A stretch of 64,000 nucleotides of DNA from Anaeramoeba flamelloides (Eukaryota; Metamonada; Anaeramoebidae). Position numbers and translations under genes: made by a program. Below are positions 48,856 through 61,469 of the stretch, piece after piece (the stretch's first letter is position 1; every line of letters starts with the position of its first letter). The stretch covers positions 992,001-1,056,000 of the forward strand of contig JANTQA010000040.1 in assembly GCA_027625915.1 (NCBI GenBank), read 5' to 3'. The notes beneath the pieces are model-generated. The model saw nothing but the letters and a program-made list of their open reading frames with translations, did not search any database and had not been told where the DNA came from.

Positions 48856-50289
48856 AATTAATTAAATTTTTTATTCTCTCTTTTTTTATTTTATACAATT
48901 TTCCTTTAATTACTCCTTTCTGAAAATAAATAAAAAAAAATGATTTTTTTACAATTTTAGATATAAATGAAGAGTTCCATACAATTACCCACAATTTGGT
49001 TATATTAAATATAATATCCGATTATTTTAATACGCTAATGATAATTTTAATCAAAAAATCTTTGGTTGAATATCAATCTTACACTTTGTTTGAAAAATGA
49101 TTTTTTTTTTGATTAGTCAGTATTTACCAAACGATTTTATATTAGAAATCCATTTGAGGTCAAAATTCAAAAATCAAAACGGGTTTCGTTTACTATGAAC
49201 ATAGTTTGTGCAACGAATGGAACTCGTGATTTATATCCAAAATTGTAAAAACTCTATTTTTTACAACATTCGATATTTACACATACGATATTATATATAT
49301 ATATTTAAATTAGGAGGTATTTGAGTTTACAAATTAAAAAAGTTAATATATTTATTATAAATTATATTCAAACTATTCAGTTGTTTTTCTTTCTTTTTTT
49401 TTTTTAACATTAGCACTGGTTTGATTATTCATTTAATAATCTCTTTAGTGTTAAAGAATACTCTTTAAAAAGTTTATTCAGTGTTGAGAATCAAGGGTAT
49501 ACTTTACTGAAATCTTGTAAAAATAAGGTTCCTTTAATTAAACCTTTATTGTTTGTCAAATATCAGTGTAATTTATCTCCCTTTCTGAAGACGATATTAA
49601 CTGTCTATAGTGTCTAAAATTTATATCTAGGTAAATTATAAAATACTTGAATACACTAAAGTTCCTTCAAAATAAATTTGCTATATGTGACATATTGGCC
49701 AAAACATAGTGGTTTATAGCAATTATCTCTTACAGGCCAGGAGAACTATTAAATTTACCAATCATTAAATTTTGTAAAATTGTTACAAATTATCACACTG
49801 AAAATACATATTATGATCAGAGCAGATAATACATTTTTTTAAAAAAAAATAGGTGATTTTTTTCTTTTTTATTGAATATTACTTCAAAATCATTTCGCAA
49901 ATATATGAATAAGTTAGAATCATTTTTGAAACTTAATGTCCTTGGTTTTTTGAAATTGTTTCAAATTATGAATGGGTTGTTTTATAAATTTTGGTAAATT
50001 TTTTAAATTGTAAAAATTAACGTTTTTTTTACATTAGTGCGAAAAATTAACTTAAATTTTCGTGATAAATTTTCTAATTTGATACTTTCTTTTAAGTATC
50101 CATTTTTTGGATAATTGGACAGTAAGAAACCATCTTCATGTTTACTTTTCGTTTATTATTGGTTTCTTCTATTATTTAATGTATGATCATCTATAAAAAT
50201 AAGCATGGTTTTTTATTTTGAAAAAAGGATTAACTCAGTTTTCTGGTTTTTTTATACAAAATAAGATACCCAATTTTAAATTGGTACTG

Positions 50290-50545
50290 ATTTTCCAAAA
50301 CTGTACCTTTTTATTCTAAAACTGTATTGATAAGTTTCCAATAAAGAATTTGAAATAACCAGTTTTTATTAATAGTAAGTGTTTCCTAGTTTTCAGTATC
50401 TACTGAAAATTAAGGATAAGATCAATTAAAATTCCAAATTCATAAAATTTTAAAATTTCATAGTTCCTACTGGTTGAAAGAAATAAAGAGAATAAAATTT
50501 CTATGTTTTAACACTTACACCTCACAAAATGTCTTTATTTTGGTT
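50290..50545. repeat. Diverged relative of foldback family F
   Basis: It shares GATAAGTTTCCAATAAA, a GAAAGAAATAAAGAGAATA segment and a final TTTATTTTGGTTAACCC with the inner and right arms of 13575-14017. It is too diverged to set ends. Confidence 0.45.
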
Positions 50546-50779
50546 AACCCTTGAGGGGCCATCAATAAAACTGAAAAAAACAAAAACACTATTTGTAACA
50601 AAAATGATGATCGATAATTATTAATTATAAATGAGTTTTTTTATTGGATATTCAATAATAAATTAATTAATTGTTTCCATTAATATTGATCTGAAAAATA
50701 TTTTGGTTACAGTTGATCCTAGTGTGAAAAATAAACAATTCTGGTCTGGGATTTTTTTTTTTTTTTAAACAGCAATTAA

Positions 50780-51221
50780 CTCTTGAGAGAAAAATAGTTG
50801 GACAGCAATTTTAATTGGGAACATTACTGAAAATGATTTTTAATTTCTTTTGTTTGTGAAATAACTAAAGAAAATAACAATAATCTACTTATTAGAATAA
50901 TGATTAATCTAATTCTACCTTTTCAAAACTTTATCTCTTATAATCTAAAGCAAGTTTAAAAATTACCATTTTCAGAATTAATAGTAATCTTTACTAAAAC
51001 TTGGATTTTTGTTAAAATAGCATGATCTACTTTTCGTTATCAACCATTCAAATGAGTATTCTACACACACCACAAATTAATGAACTTGCAACGCATTTAA
51101 ACCTGGATTTATATAAAAATCACCTAGTTATCAATCGGATTTGATTTTCAATTTTACTAATGTTCCTAATTTAAAATGCTGTCCAACCGTTTTTCTCTGT
51201 CCATCATTTTTCTCTCAACAG
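50780..51221 (-). mobile_element. MITE family H, copy 3 (inverse orientation)
   Basis: This 442-bp element is the inverse of copies 1 and 2, with ends CTCTTGAGAGAAAAATAG and CTCTCAACAG, flanked by TAA at 50777-50779 and 51222-51224. The body matches closely, including GCATGATCTACTTTTCGTTA. Confidence 0.88.
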
Positions 51222-54200
51222 TAATTTCTAATATACTAAAAAAGATTTTGATTTATAAAGTTGAAAACCCAAAAAATCTTTACTTGTTACATTAAAAGGA
51301 ATTCATTCACAATTAGTCTACCAAAGTCTAATTAAATTGTCAAGTTAAAATCCAATGGGTAATAATAGTATATTTCATTATCTAAGATTGGTGTGTTAAA
51401 AGAGCTAGTTCTATTCCACAATAAATAATTAGAAACCTACTTGATAAAATGTATGAATACTCTGATCCAATAATTACAAACAGCCAAAATTAAAAAAAAA
51501 TACTTTTTTTGATCAAAAATATATATTTTTCAACTTATTTTTTAAATTAAAAAAATATCTTATCTTGGGTTGACTTACTCCTCTAATAAGATAATTGTAA
51601 CTTATTTTTTTAAAAAAAATTATTTATTTCAAGATTTTTATATAAAGGGAGTGTTTTAAAAAAATTTTAGAATATTATTTCGAAAATTCTAACTATCTTT
51701 TCATTATTGAAAGCAAGTTCAAGTTGCTCATCGTTACCGAAGAAAATCAAGAAAAACTTCTTTTTTATTTTTTGTTTTTCAAGTAAAAACAAAAGTAAAA
51801 TATAATTTTTCATTTCAAACTCTTTTAAATAATAAAAAAAAGTAAGATCGTTTAATAAAAGAAAAATAAATCTTGAAAAGACAAATTAATGTGTACAACC
51901 ACAATAATAGATTTTATAAAAATATTTTTTGGTATGGGGATTTTATTTCATTGATCTCTCATTTAAAATTTATAGAAATAATTAACTTATTTTGTGAGAG
52001 TTCCAAAACCAATCATTGAATTTTTATAATAATAGAGAATAAGATTTTTTTTTGCTTGATCTGTCTTGAAAAATATCGTGAAATATTTTTATCACGAATC
52101 ACTTTTGGGGCAAACTTTCAACGAAAATAAATTTATACAAAAAATTTCCAAATACGAACATTTTTTCAGTTTTTTTTTATACATCACAATTGTCTGTGGA
52201 ACTGAATTTGATAAAGATTCAAATTCGAAATTTTTTTTTGATATCACCATTTTTTGGTAAAGGTTTTTTTTTTTAGGTAATAATTTCCATCAATTTTTAG
52301 AACAAAATAGTTCACACACAGCTGATTTGAATTAGATCCTTGTTTTAAAATATACCCAAATTTTGTTTACTGATTCGGTAGATAATAATATCATGAACTA
52401 TACTTGAGAGTTAGTTTGTTTCATCTTTTAATTGAATTATGTTTTCGTTTTCAGTTCATGTACCAATTAATAATCTCTGTAAACTTTTTTTTTTTCATCT
52501 TTCTTTGTGTACCCCAATATCCATATTTTTTCAAATAAGACAATTTTGGCGTTATTGGTGTGTATTCAATTGTGTTTAAGATCTTCTTCATTATCAACAA
52601 TCAAGAATAAATTGATTACACTTAAAAATATAATATTGTTAGGAGTTTGAAATTTTTTATGTTTTTTTTTAAGAGATTTTAATTTGGTTCATTTAAAAAT
52701 AGTTTGACTAGATCACAAAAAAATGAGGAATTATTTTGTGTTGAAAGATTTGATTCTGTTCTATCCTCTATTATTGCTTTTTGATTTTTTTACCATTTTT
52801 TTTTTTGAAAAGATAACAATTTTTCGTTTTTGAAAATTATTGTAAACCCCAACTCTACATACAAATATTGATCCTTTAAACAAAATGAATTGTTTTTATT
52901 TTAAATTTTGAATGTATCACTTAAATCTTTTTAATGGATAAAAGTTGATTTTTTAACTTCCAAATTTAGATTTTCATATTAAGCCAAAAGCTTCACGAGT
53001 GGGTTTCACTTCTTCAAAACCCCTTGAACTTTAAAATTACATTTTTAGCCTCAAGATTTTTGATCATTAGTTTGGGTTATAGACTTGAATTCTCACCACT
53101 GTATGATAAAGTTAAACAGGTTTTTGGAATTCCCTCTCACTTCACATATTAGGTCAATGTCTAAAATCTGCAAAAAATTACTGATCTTGAAAATTAAAAC
53201 GTTTTGGTAATTTTTGTAGAAATTTCTTTTTGTTGTGTTGATGAAATAATTGGAATAATAACATCATTCAAAAAATGGAACGAGAAATATTTTGTGAATA
53301 TCACTCATTTCCTGAAAAGAGGTATTTTCTAATGAATTTATCAAATGTAATTTTGTTTTAAAAATTTTTGTGAATGAAAAGCAAAAAACAGTAGAATAAT
53401 AAAAAACAGTTTTTTAACTGTTGTCACAATGAGCTTTTTTTCAACATATTTAACCAAATACAAGACAGTAAATTCCAAGAGTAATCAAAGTTTCCAAAAG
53501 TACCATGAGTTTAAATGAAAAGGTTTCCATTGTTTAATCTTTGAATTGGATCTTTTCAAATGTAAATAAAAAGCTCAAAATTTTTTCTCATTTCGTTTAA
53601 ATCCAGATTCACAAATACTTTCACCTTTAAGTTGCAAAAGTCGAAAAATTTGCGCGTCGAATTACGATTTAAACTTTGTGAATTGAAAATACACCAAGTT
53701 ATTTTATTCTGGTATACCTTCAGTTTACAAATAAATTTACTTTATTTTTTAGATCTCTCTCATCTAATAAATTTGTACTTTAAAAAAAATTAGGAACTTT
53801 TGCGACTAACCATTAATTTGTCACCATTTTGGTGGATCTTGTTCTCAAAAGACTTTTCTGTCAGACGATTTTTTAACAGAACGATGTGAAAATACAAAGT
53901 AAATCTGATCACTTCAATTTCAGTTGAGGGAAAAGACAATGTGATCCTCGAATAGTCTTAATTGTTTTTTTATTCAAGAGTAAATTCTGAAAAATTGGAA
54001 ACGACAAAATATTTTTCCAAATTTTGTAATTTGTTGTTACAAAATTTTCTAACTCAAAAATTTTCAATCGTAACAAAGTCAAGTTATTCTTCAGAAATAG
54101 GTGTTTTCTTGAAGACCAAGGAATGACAAGATTTTGTGAAAAAAATTTCTAGTTGGATAGTGTCTATTTATTTGCAAATATCGTTTTTATTTTTTTCTTA

Positions 54201-54739
54201 AATCAGGAAAAAATCAGAAAAGAGAGATAGTCTTCATAAAAAAAGAATCTGTTTTGATGATTTTTCAAAAATTTATTTGTTCCAATAAACATTTTTACAA
54301 AAAAAAAAACAAGTTTTTCATCAAAGATCACAATAAATAAAAAAATTTATATGAGTTTTTAAAACTCTTCTCTGGTGAGGATGATTTCAAAAATACTCCC
54401 AAGATTTACGTTTTCAAAAATTCTTCTGGCAAGATAAATTTTAATTGTTTCCAATAAGGCAATTTCGCTAAAACATCCTGATTTTGGAATATTTTTTGGG
54501 AAAATATTCGAATATTTCCATTCAATTGTCAATCAAGATATAGGTTAAAACATCCAATTGAGAAAGCCCAATACTTTTTTGGATTTTATTTTTAATTTAA
54601 AAAAAAGATTCTGGAATAAATAACAATCGAAATAGTAAAGAATGTCAAAACACAAAAACAAATGTAAAGTCTTGAAATCTTGATATTGCATTTTTTCTTT
54701 TTAAAAAAATTATTTTTTTATTTTTGATTTTGTGGCAAA

Positions 54740-56461
54740 ATGCCTTTTCGAAAAATACAAAACAACAAAAATTTAATTTTGGTTAGTCTTGCATTTTCGT
54801 TGATTATCGGAATCTATAGGTCAACACAACCACTCTTAACAAAGCTTCATGACGACTTAGGATATTATGCCCTCGCGCTCTTATATTTGGTGTTTGCAAT
54901 TTCTTTGTTGGTTGTCGCACCGTTAGTCAAGCGTCTTGGTCCCAAAATTTCAATGATTTTGGGTTCACTTTTCTTTATAGCGTTTCAATTTATTCAGATC
55001 GACGCAATACCTTGGCTATATTTAACTATTTGCGGATTAACGGGTCTGGGTTCAGCGGTTATCTGGACTGGAATTGGCACCTTTATGGTCAAGATTTCAA
55101 CCCCCGAAAAGATTGGCAAAAATACTGGCTTTTTTTATATGGTTCTTACTTTGGGAAATCTTTTTGGAAATTCTTTGGCTAGTGTTTTGCTCAATGTCAA
55201 CAACATCTCATTTTCGACGCTGTTTTTAATTTTTGCATTTTTCCCCTTAGTTGGGATCCTATTTTTTTTCCCTCTCGCTAAAAAAAAAAAAAAAAAGAAG
55301 AAAATTGAAATTGATGTTCCAGAAGCAATTGTCACAACCCCTAGAAATGATAGCAAGAGCAAAAGCGATGTTAAAAATATCCTAAAGGCATTTAACCTCT
55401 CAAAAAGTGATGACTCTTTGCTTAAGCCCATCAAAATTAACCATTTTTCTTCAAATAACCCAAAGACAAACAAAAAAACAAAGACAAGAAAAACGAAAGT
55501 GCAAAAAAAAATAATTGAAAAAACAGGCAAAACCGAGACAAAGCAGAAAAAGATCAAAAAGGCAAAAAACCAAACAAAAGGCAAGAGTAAAGCCCAAAGA
55601 AGAACAACTAAGGATCTTGAAGAAAGGGTAACAATCAAAAAACCAAAGAAGGCGAAACTTTTATCCAAAACCCTCTCGATCACATTTAAACTTCTGATCA
55701 CGAAAAAGGCCATACTTGCAGTGCAAGGAGAAATCGTCAGGGGTATGGTAACAGCATTTGGACAGGGATTTTTACCAATGCTAATCGAAGATAGGCATAT
55801 TTCAATTGTCATCTTGTGCTTTAGCTTCTCGTTTGCATTGTTTTCACTTATTAATGGGATCTTGACCGACAAAATGGGGAAACTAAAGTTATTTTTGGCA
55901 AATTTTATGATCATCATCGTTGGTTGCATCATGTGCTTTTTTTTGACTGGCAGACCATTGTACTATTTCATCATCGTATATATCGTTTTTTCGATTGGCC
56001 TGTCCGGAATATCAAACATCGACTTCCCTTTGACAAGTGTACTGTTCCCCAAGAGAATTGAAAACGGAATCGCCTTGTTTAAGTTTGTGAAAAGTATCAC
56101 GTCCGCCATCAGTTTCCTATATGTTGGAAAAATTTCTTTGTACCAAAATTTATACATAATTATCATCGTAAATATAATGGCAATGGCATCATTGATATAT
56201 TTGGACAAAAAAATTTGCCCCATTGACCCTCAATTTTCGATCAATAAAAAGAAAAAAAAGAACAAAAAGAGCCACAATAAGAATAAATCATTGGATCTCA
56301 AAGAAGGAAAAGAGGTTGAGGATGCTTCGGATAAAGATGTCGAAAGTTCTGAAAATGAGGACAGTGAGGATCAGGAGACTAACACTCCTGTCGAGAGACG
56401 TTCATTTCTTTTTTTCATTTTAAATATTTTAAATTCTCTCGATGTGAACCGTCTTGTTTAA
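54740..56461 (+). CDS. UNC93-like 12-TM major facilitator protein
   Basis: This intact single-exon 573-residue protein starts at ATG and ends at TAA. The N-terminal half has six hydrophobic segments between about 11 and 178. It has STQPLLTKLHDDLGYYALAL followed by APLVKRLGPKISMILGS and GLTGLGSAVIWTGIGTFMV, the motif order of the UNC93 branch of the MFS fold. A cytosolic loop (about 179-325) begins with eight consecutive Lys and is very basic. Six further segments lie at about 326-487, and an acidic, Lys-containing tail closes the protein. UNC93 relatives act as chaperone-like partners of receptors or channels in ER, endosome or plasma membrane; the substrate here is unknown. The large basic loop is unusual for the family. 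A 265-codon frame on the opposite strand (55135-55932) is a shadow of this coding sequence. Confidence 0.9.
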   Translation: MPFRKIQNNKNLILVSLAFSLIIGIYRSTQPLLTKLHDDLGYYALALLYLVFAISLLVVAPLVKRLGPKISMILGSLFFIAFQFIQIDAIPWLYLTICGLTGLGSAVIWTGIGTFMVKISTPEKIGKNTGFFYMVLTLGNLFGNSLASVLLNVNNISFSTLFLIFAFFPLVGILFFFPLAKKKKKKKKIEIDVPEAIVTTPRNDSKSKSDVKNILKAFNLSKSDDSLLKPIKINHFSSNNPKTNKKTKTRKTKVQKKIIEKTGKTETKQKKIKKAKNQTKGKSKAQRRTTKDLEERVTIKKPKKAKLLSKTLSITFKLLITKKAILAVQGEIVRGMVTAFGQGFLPMLIEDRHISIVILCFSFSFALFSLINGILTDKMGKLKLFLANFMIIIVGCIMCFFLTGRPLYYFIIVYIVFSIGLSGISNIDFPLTSVLFPKRIENGIALFKFVKSITSAISFLYVGKISLYQNLYIIIIVNIMAMASLIYLDKKICPIDPQFSINKKKKKNKKSHNKNKSLDLKEGKEVEDASDKDVESSENEDSEDQETNTPVERRSFLFFILNILNSLDVNRLV

Positions 56462-59400
56462 TACTATATGCATACGTATGTATAGATACATATGTATATC
56501 TGTTAAAACAATTGTTTTTATAATAATCTAATTTGAAAGTTTTTAACACATAAAGAGATTATCATTCATAATATCACTTTAGCTGTTCATATGATTTTCT
56601 TAAAGTATATTAATTAATTTCTTTTCTGTAATATCAAATAATATATATTTATATTTATATTTATATACACATTTTAAAATAATATCCTTAAATATTCAAT
56701 TATTAGATTTTTGTCTAGTGTTTAAGTTATTATCACAATAAAATAAAATACACCGAATTAAAATTAATGTTTTTTTAATTCACGTTTTTTATATTTTTCT
56801 TTCTATTTTGAAATTCCTATTTGCCATTTTACAAGTTTAATTTTTTTTTTTTGTGAAGGGATCAGTAATTCTTATTTATTGATGTTTTTGTTGTTCCCAC
56901 AGTTAATAGAGTAATTATTTGAATTAGTGTCCAATTAAAACTGGTGTAACAAATTACTTTAAAAAACTTTTGGGAAATTAATTATCATTTTTAAAAGAAT
57001 TCATTTATTACAATTAAATTTTTCGTCAAAACTGTCTGATCCTTTTTATTTGGATTTTTGGATATATCAAAAAATGAAAATATAAATTTATATAACTGTA
57101 TTATTTTTCGGAAACCTCACTTTCTATAATTTCTGATAGTTTGCCTGAAACAAATAATATTAAAAATTTAATCTTATTTAAATATACTGGAATAATAAAA
57201 CAAATATTGGGTGTTTGGAGATCAGAATAAATTTGATCACTTATTTTATTTTTTTTGTAAATAATTGATTAAATTTCTTTAGAACTCAAGTGTTAAGCAA
57301 TAAAATTATTCAATTATTGAGAGTCCAAATCAGGAATCATTAGAATTAAACACAGTTATTTGATAATAATCATGTGTTTTTCTTTCTTCTTTGGGAAGTG
57401 GAAATTGCAGTCTTTTCGAGGCCACCGTATTTTTTTTAACAAACAAGTTGTATATTTTAATTAATTTTTTAAATTAGAATAAGTAAAATGATATTGCAAA
57501 AAAAAAAAAAAAACAATAAATTATCTATTATTTATAAATTATTTTGAAAATAGAATTTTTATATATTCATTTTGACTTGATTATATATTTAACCTTATGA
57601 AAAATATACTGACAGTGTACCTCTTTAAAGGTTTTAAATAACTGTGAAATATCTGTGATATTTTTTGAAATAAAAAATCAAATAATAACCCTTCTATTGA
57701 TTTTTTTTGGAACGTCATCTTTCTTATTCTCATCATTCAAAAAAAATAATAATTAAAATATGAAACTTGCCCGTTTAAAAAAAAAATTGATAGTAGCCAT
57801 AGAAAATATATAAATTTCTTATTTCTTCACAATTTCTAAAAAATTTGTATAGATATCCGAATCAAGATCAAAATCTTTATTTATACATGAGCAATCACCC
57901 AGATAAATAATGAATATTTATTAGGAATAATATCAAAGACATTTTCGTTTTATTTTTTTTTTATTTTTTATTTTATTATTTGGTTTGCTTGGTGCAATTC
58001 TTTTAAATCAAACTTGTGTTTTTTTTTTTCATAGGATTGACAAACTCTTAAAAAAAGACCGTTATTTTCTATAATTTCAAGATTAGAATAATATACATAC
58101 TGGCTTTTCTTTTTTGTTCTGTTTTATTTTCTTGTATATATGGGAATACATTACTGGATAATTTGTAAAAAAGTATTAATTTTAAAACAAGAGCTGAAAA
58201 ATCCATTTGGAAAGGCACATTCTACATATTTTTGTTCTGATTTGAGCAATTCAAAAAAGAAAATATATTTTTCTTTATACATTAAAAAAAGAAAAATTAT
58301 TGTGAACATTTTGATATTTGAAAGAAACAAGTAAAATATTATATTTAACTCTATTCTACTAAATACAGTAAAAAACTTTTCTTCCTTTTTTATTTTTTTT
58401 TTTTAGAAAATTGAGAGATTTCCGAAATAAAAATTATGAAAAAAAAAAAATAAATAAAAAACTTACTAATTGCTAATACCCTAGATAACTCTACGAAGTT
58501 TCCATATATTTATATTATTATTAACATTAATTATTAACTATTTTTTCATCTTTCCACCAATAATTCCTAATTATCAAGTTTTGATGCTATTTTTTAACAG
58601 TTTATTTACTAAATTTAATTTTTTGATTTCACAAGTAATATTATCCTCTTTTTTTAGAAAATTTTATGTTTTTCTGATTTATGTTCAAAAATAAGAAGTT
58701 TTATTTTGTTTATTATATTTGTATCTTCTTTTATAGGTTGAAATTACAACTTGAACAAGTTTTGTCCCAGTTTTGGAAATTATTCTTGTAGTGTGTGGAT
58801 TAATTTTCAAAATTTGTTTAGTTTTTTATTTGTCAAACTTATTCCCCGTTAAAAAAAAACAATTCTAAAATAAAGATTTTTAGTCCATATAATAATTAAA
58901 AACTACATATTGATTCGAATATTTGTTGTTTTACCCCATTAACTAGTTTTTTTTTTCAGATTAATAATAAGCCCTATGTTTTGAAAAATATCATTTAGTT
59001 TTTTGAATTTTTTTGTGAATGTTTTCCTTTTTAGACTAAATTTTGTAAATATAATATTTTCTATAAATTAACCCTTTTTAGTATTTTATATTTATTTAAT
59101 TTTATTTCGAATTTTAAATCAATTTTATCAATTATGTATTATTTTTTATCAATTTTTGATTTCGGTCTTTAAATTATGGAAAATATATCTACTTCCAAAA
59201 TTTGGATATATTTTACCAGATATATCTTTTTTTTTCTATTAAATAAAAACAAAAACAACAATTTCTTTTAATAACACTCTGTTAAAAAATAAAAGAATTG
59301 AATAATTTAAGTTGTAATGAATGCTTTCATTAACCTTTCATCTTTGAAGAATAAATTTTGTTCCCAATATAAACAAAATTATCGAATTTCAAATTTATGA

Positions 59401-59639
59401 GGCTATTATATTTATCGTTTTGAGTAGTAAGACCCCTTTTAAAAGTCTTTAATCAAGAAAGAAGGTCCTTTTTCAGATAAAAACTTCGGAATAAATTGAA
59501 GGATCAATTTTAATTTAATTCAACTTGGATGTATTTACTTTGATATATAATAACCATTATTTTTAAAAATAAAGTACCCATCTAACTAATCTGAAATCAA
59601 GGAAAAAATCCCTAATGATAATTTTTATAATTATCCCAA

Positions 59640-60150
59640 GTTAACCAGCACTTAAAAGAATTGAGTATAACCCATGGATTTTACTCAATTCTTTTGAATT
59701 ATAGAAAACTTAATGTTATGTACCCTAGGTTTTTTTTACTTTTTGAAAAAAACAGAAAAGTTTAATAAATTTTCGGTTTATTTCGAAAAGTAAAACAAAA
59801 CCTAGAACACTTCACAAATAAAATAGAAAACTCAAAAAAACCTAACGAAAATCAATATATTTTCGAAATAAAATAGAAAACCTCATAAAAACCTAGAAGA
59901 CTTAATGAAAAAACAGAAAAAAACAAGAAAAAATCTGTTACCTTTTCGATAATTTAAATGGATTGAGAAAAATCAGAGATTTTACTTGGAACTTTTAATT
60001 TGGGAAAAGAGTCTTTTAGCTTTCTTGATTTTTATGTTTTATTTGTAAAATCAATAGATTTTACTTCCAAAGAGAAAACACCCTGAAAACTTATCTACTT
60101 GTCAGACACTCTAACACACCAGAAGGACACTATACGACACTTTCCGAATT
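59640..60150. repeat. Hairpin-rich repeat family P, copy 5
   Basis: AAAGAATTGAGTATAACCC faces GATTTTACTCAATTCTTTT, followed by CCTAGGTTTTTTTTAC, AAATTTTCGGTTTATTTCG and CTCAAAAAAACCTAACGAAA modules and a final ACACTATACGACACTTTCC. The order is the same as in the copies at 3290 and 35985. Confidence 0.65.
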
Positions 60151-60704
60151 CCTAAATTTTTATTTATGATTTGATTCTTGAAGATTCAAAAATAAGTTTA
60201 AATAAACTAGTACTTATAAACACTAGGTATATTCTTTTCCAATAATATTATTAAATATTTTTATTTGTAGTATATTAGATATAATAATTTTTTTTAATTC
60301 TGATATCCAGATTTTGCTATTTTTTTTTATATACTTGGCAATTCGAGAAAAAAAAACTTATTTAATGAATTTTTTCACAATGATAAATATTATTTATTAA
60401 AAAATTGACAATTTTACAATTATTTATGATTTAGATACCCATAAAAAAATAACAAATAATAAAGAATTAATATAAATAACTTTCCCTTGAAAAAATATCA
60501 AATAAGTTGCACATAAAAATGGATCTCAAAATTTGTTTAAATTCTACCAACTATTTATTAATCAAAATTTCGATATCACAACTAATTTTATTTACTGATA
60601 TATCTATTTAAATTGACTCAAAGTGAAAATTATATCAATAATTGATAAAAAATTTTGGATCACGAAATGTAAACGATTTTTAATTTTTAAAAAAATTAAT
60701 TTCC

Positions 60705-60845
60705 AATAAAAAAATAAATGACAAAATCATAATCAAATATTTCAAAGAATCAAAATAATATCCAATTTTCTGGAAAAATAAAATTATTCTGATTTCTTTG
60801 AACTGATTTAACTGTGTGAAAAATTTTGGAATTTTAGTTATTATA
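60705..60845 (-). repeat. Dispersed repeat family U, end fragment
   Basis: TTTCAAAGAATCAAAATAAT and TTTAACTGTGTGAAAAATTT match the inverse of about 1855-1950 and the end of the 29232-29785 copy. The open frame at 60680-60871 (-) is made from this repeat and is not taken as a gene. Confidence 0.5.
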
Positions 60846-61469
60846 AGAAACATATTTATTATTTGATTCAAAAATAAAACAAAAATTTAGAAAAGTGTAA
60901 TCTTGTTATTCTTTGGTTAACCGTTTTATCGGTGCTAAACCCTTTGAATTTTAGTTGTGTTAAATCCACTAAATTAATTTGTAGGCATTAGTGTCAGAAA
61001 CATTTTTTGTAAAAAAATAATCCAATTAAAATTTTGAATTCGAAAAATGAACAAATTTTTCATAAAAACACTCAAAACATTTCTATTGGGATTTAGTGTA
61101 TCCTACATTTTAATTTTGGATTGATTAAACAATTCTTTTCAAAAAAATTTTTTTTACAACATCACTTTTAATATTTTTACGCTTTTTAATAATCAACGAT
61201 CTAATATAAAAGATAAAAAAAAACATAATCTCTGTGATTAAATAATTTTTTCAAAATATTGAAAATGCTTCAAACTTTTGAAAATAAAAAAAAAGAATAA
61301 ATATTAGTTGAAGAAAATTAAAAAAAAAATAAAATAATTTATGAACTATTTTATGATAAAAGAAATTAAGATTTCTTTACCACTGACAATATATATATAT
61401 ATATATATATATAAAGCTTAGGTGTATATAGACAGTCAGTTAGTTAGATAAATTGACAAATCTTATTCA

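Larger units (their letters stand above)
46092..54739. other. Long gene-free interval
   Basis: This is 8.6 kb between the ABCA and UNC93-like genes. It contains a repeat U piece (46328-46490), a candidate element with inverted ends (47346-48855), a family F relative (about 50290-50545) and MITE H copy 3. TA runs lie near 48599. Open frames at 48000-48236 (-), 48573-48758 and 52066-52260 (+) have no recognisable domain. The last 1.7 kb is somewhat less repetitive and presumably includes the promoter of the downstream gene; I cannot place one. Confidence 0.5.
56462..61469. other. Intergenic interval
   Basis: This 5-kb A/T-run sequence lies between the 3' ends of the UNC93-like gene (+) and the low-complexity gene (-). 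It holds a family P repeat (59640-60150), a family U end (60705-60845) and a TA run at 61389-61412. An open frame at 58140-58334 (+) has no recognisable domain. Nothing else is supported. Confidence 0.5.

Noticed and set aside
55135-55932. 265-codon frame on the minus strand
   Set aside because: It is the antisense shadow of the UNC93-like gene; the Phe/Leu/Ser bias reflects the opposite-strand Lys codons.
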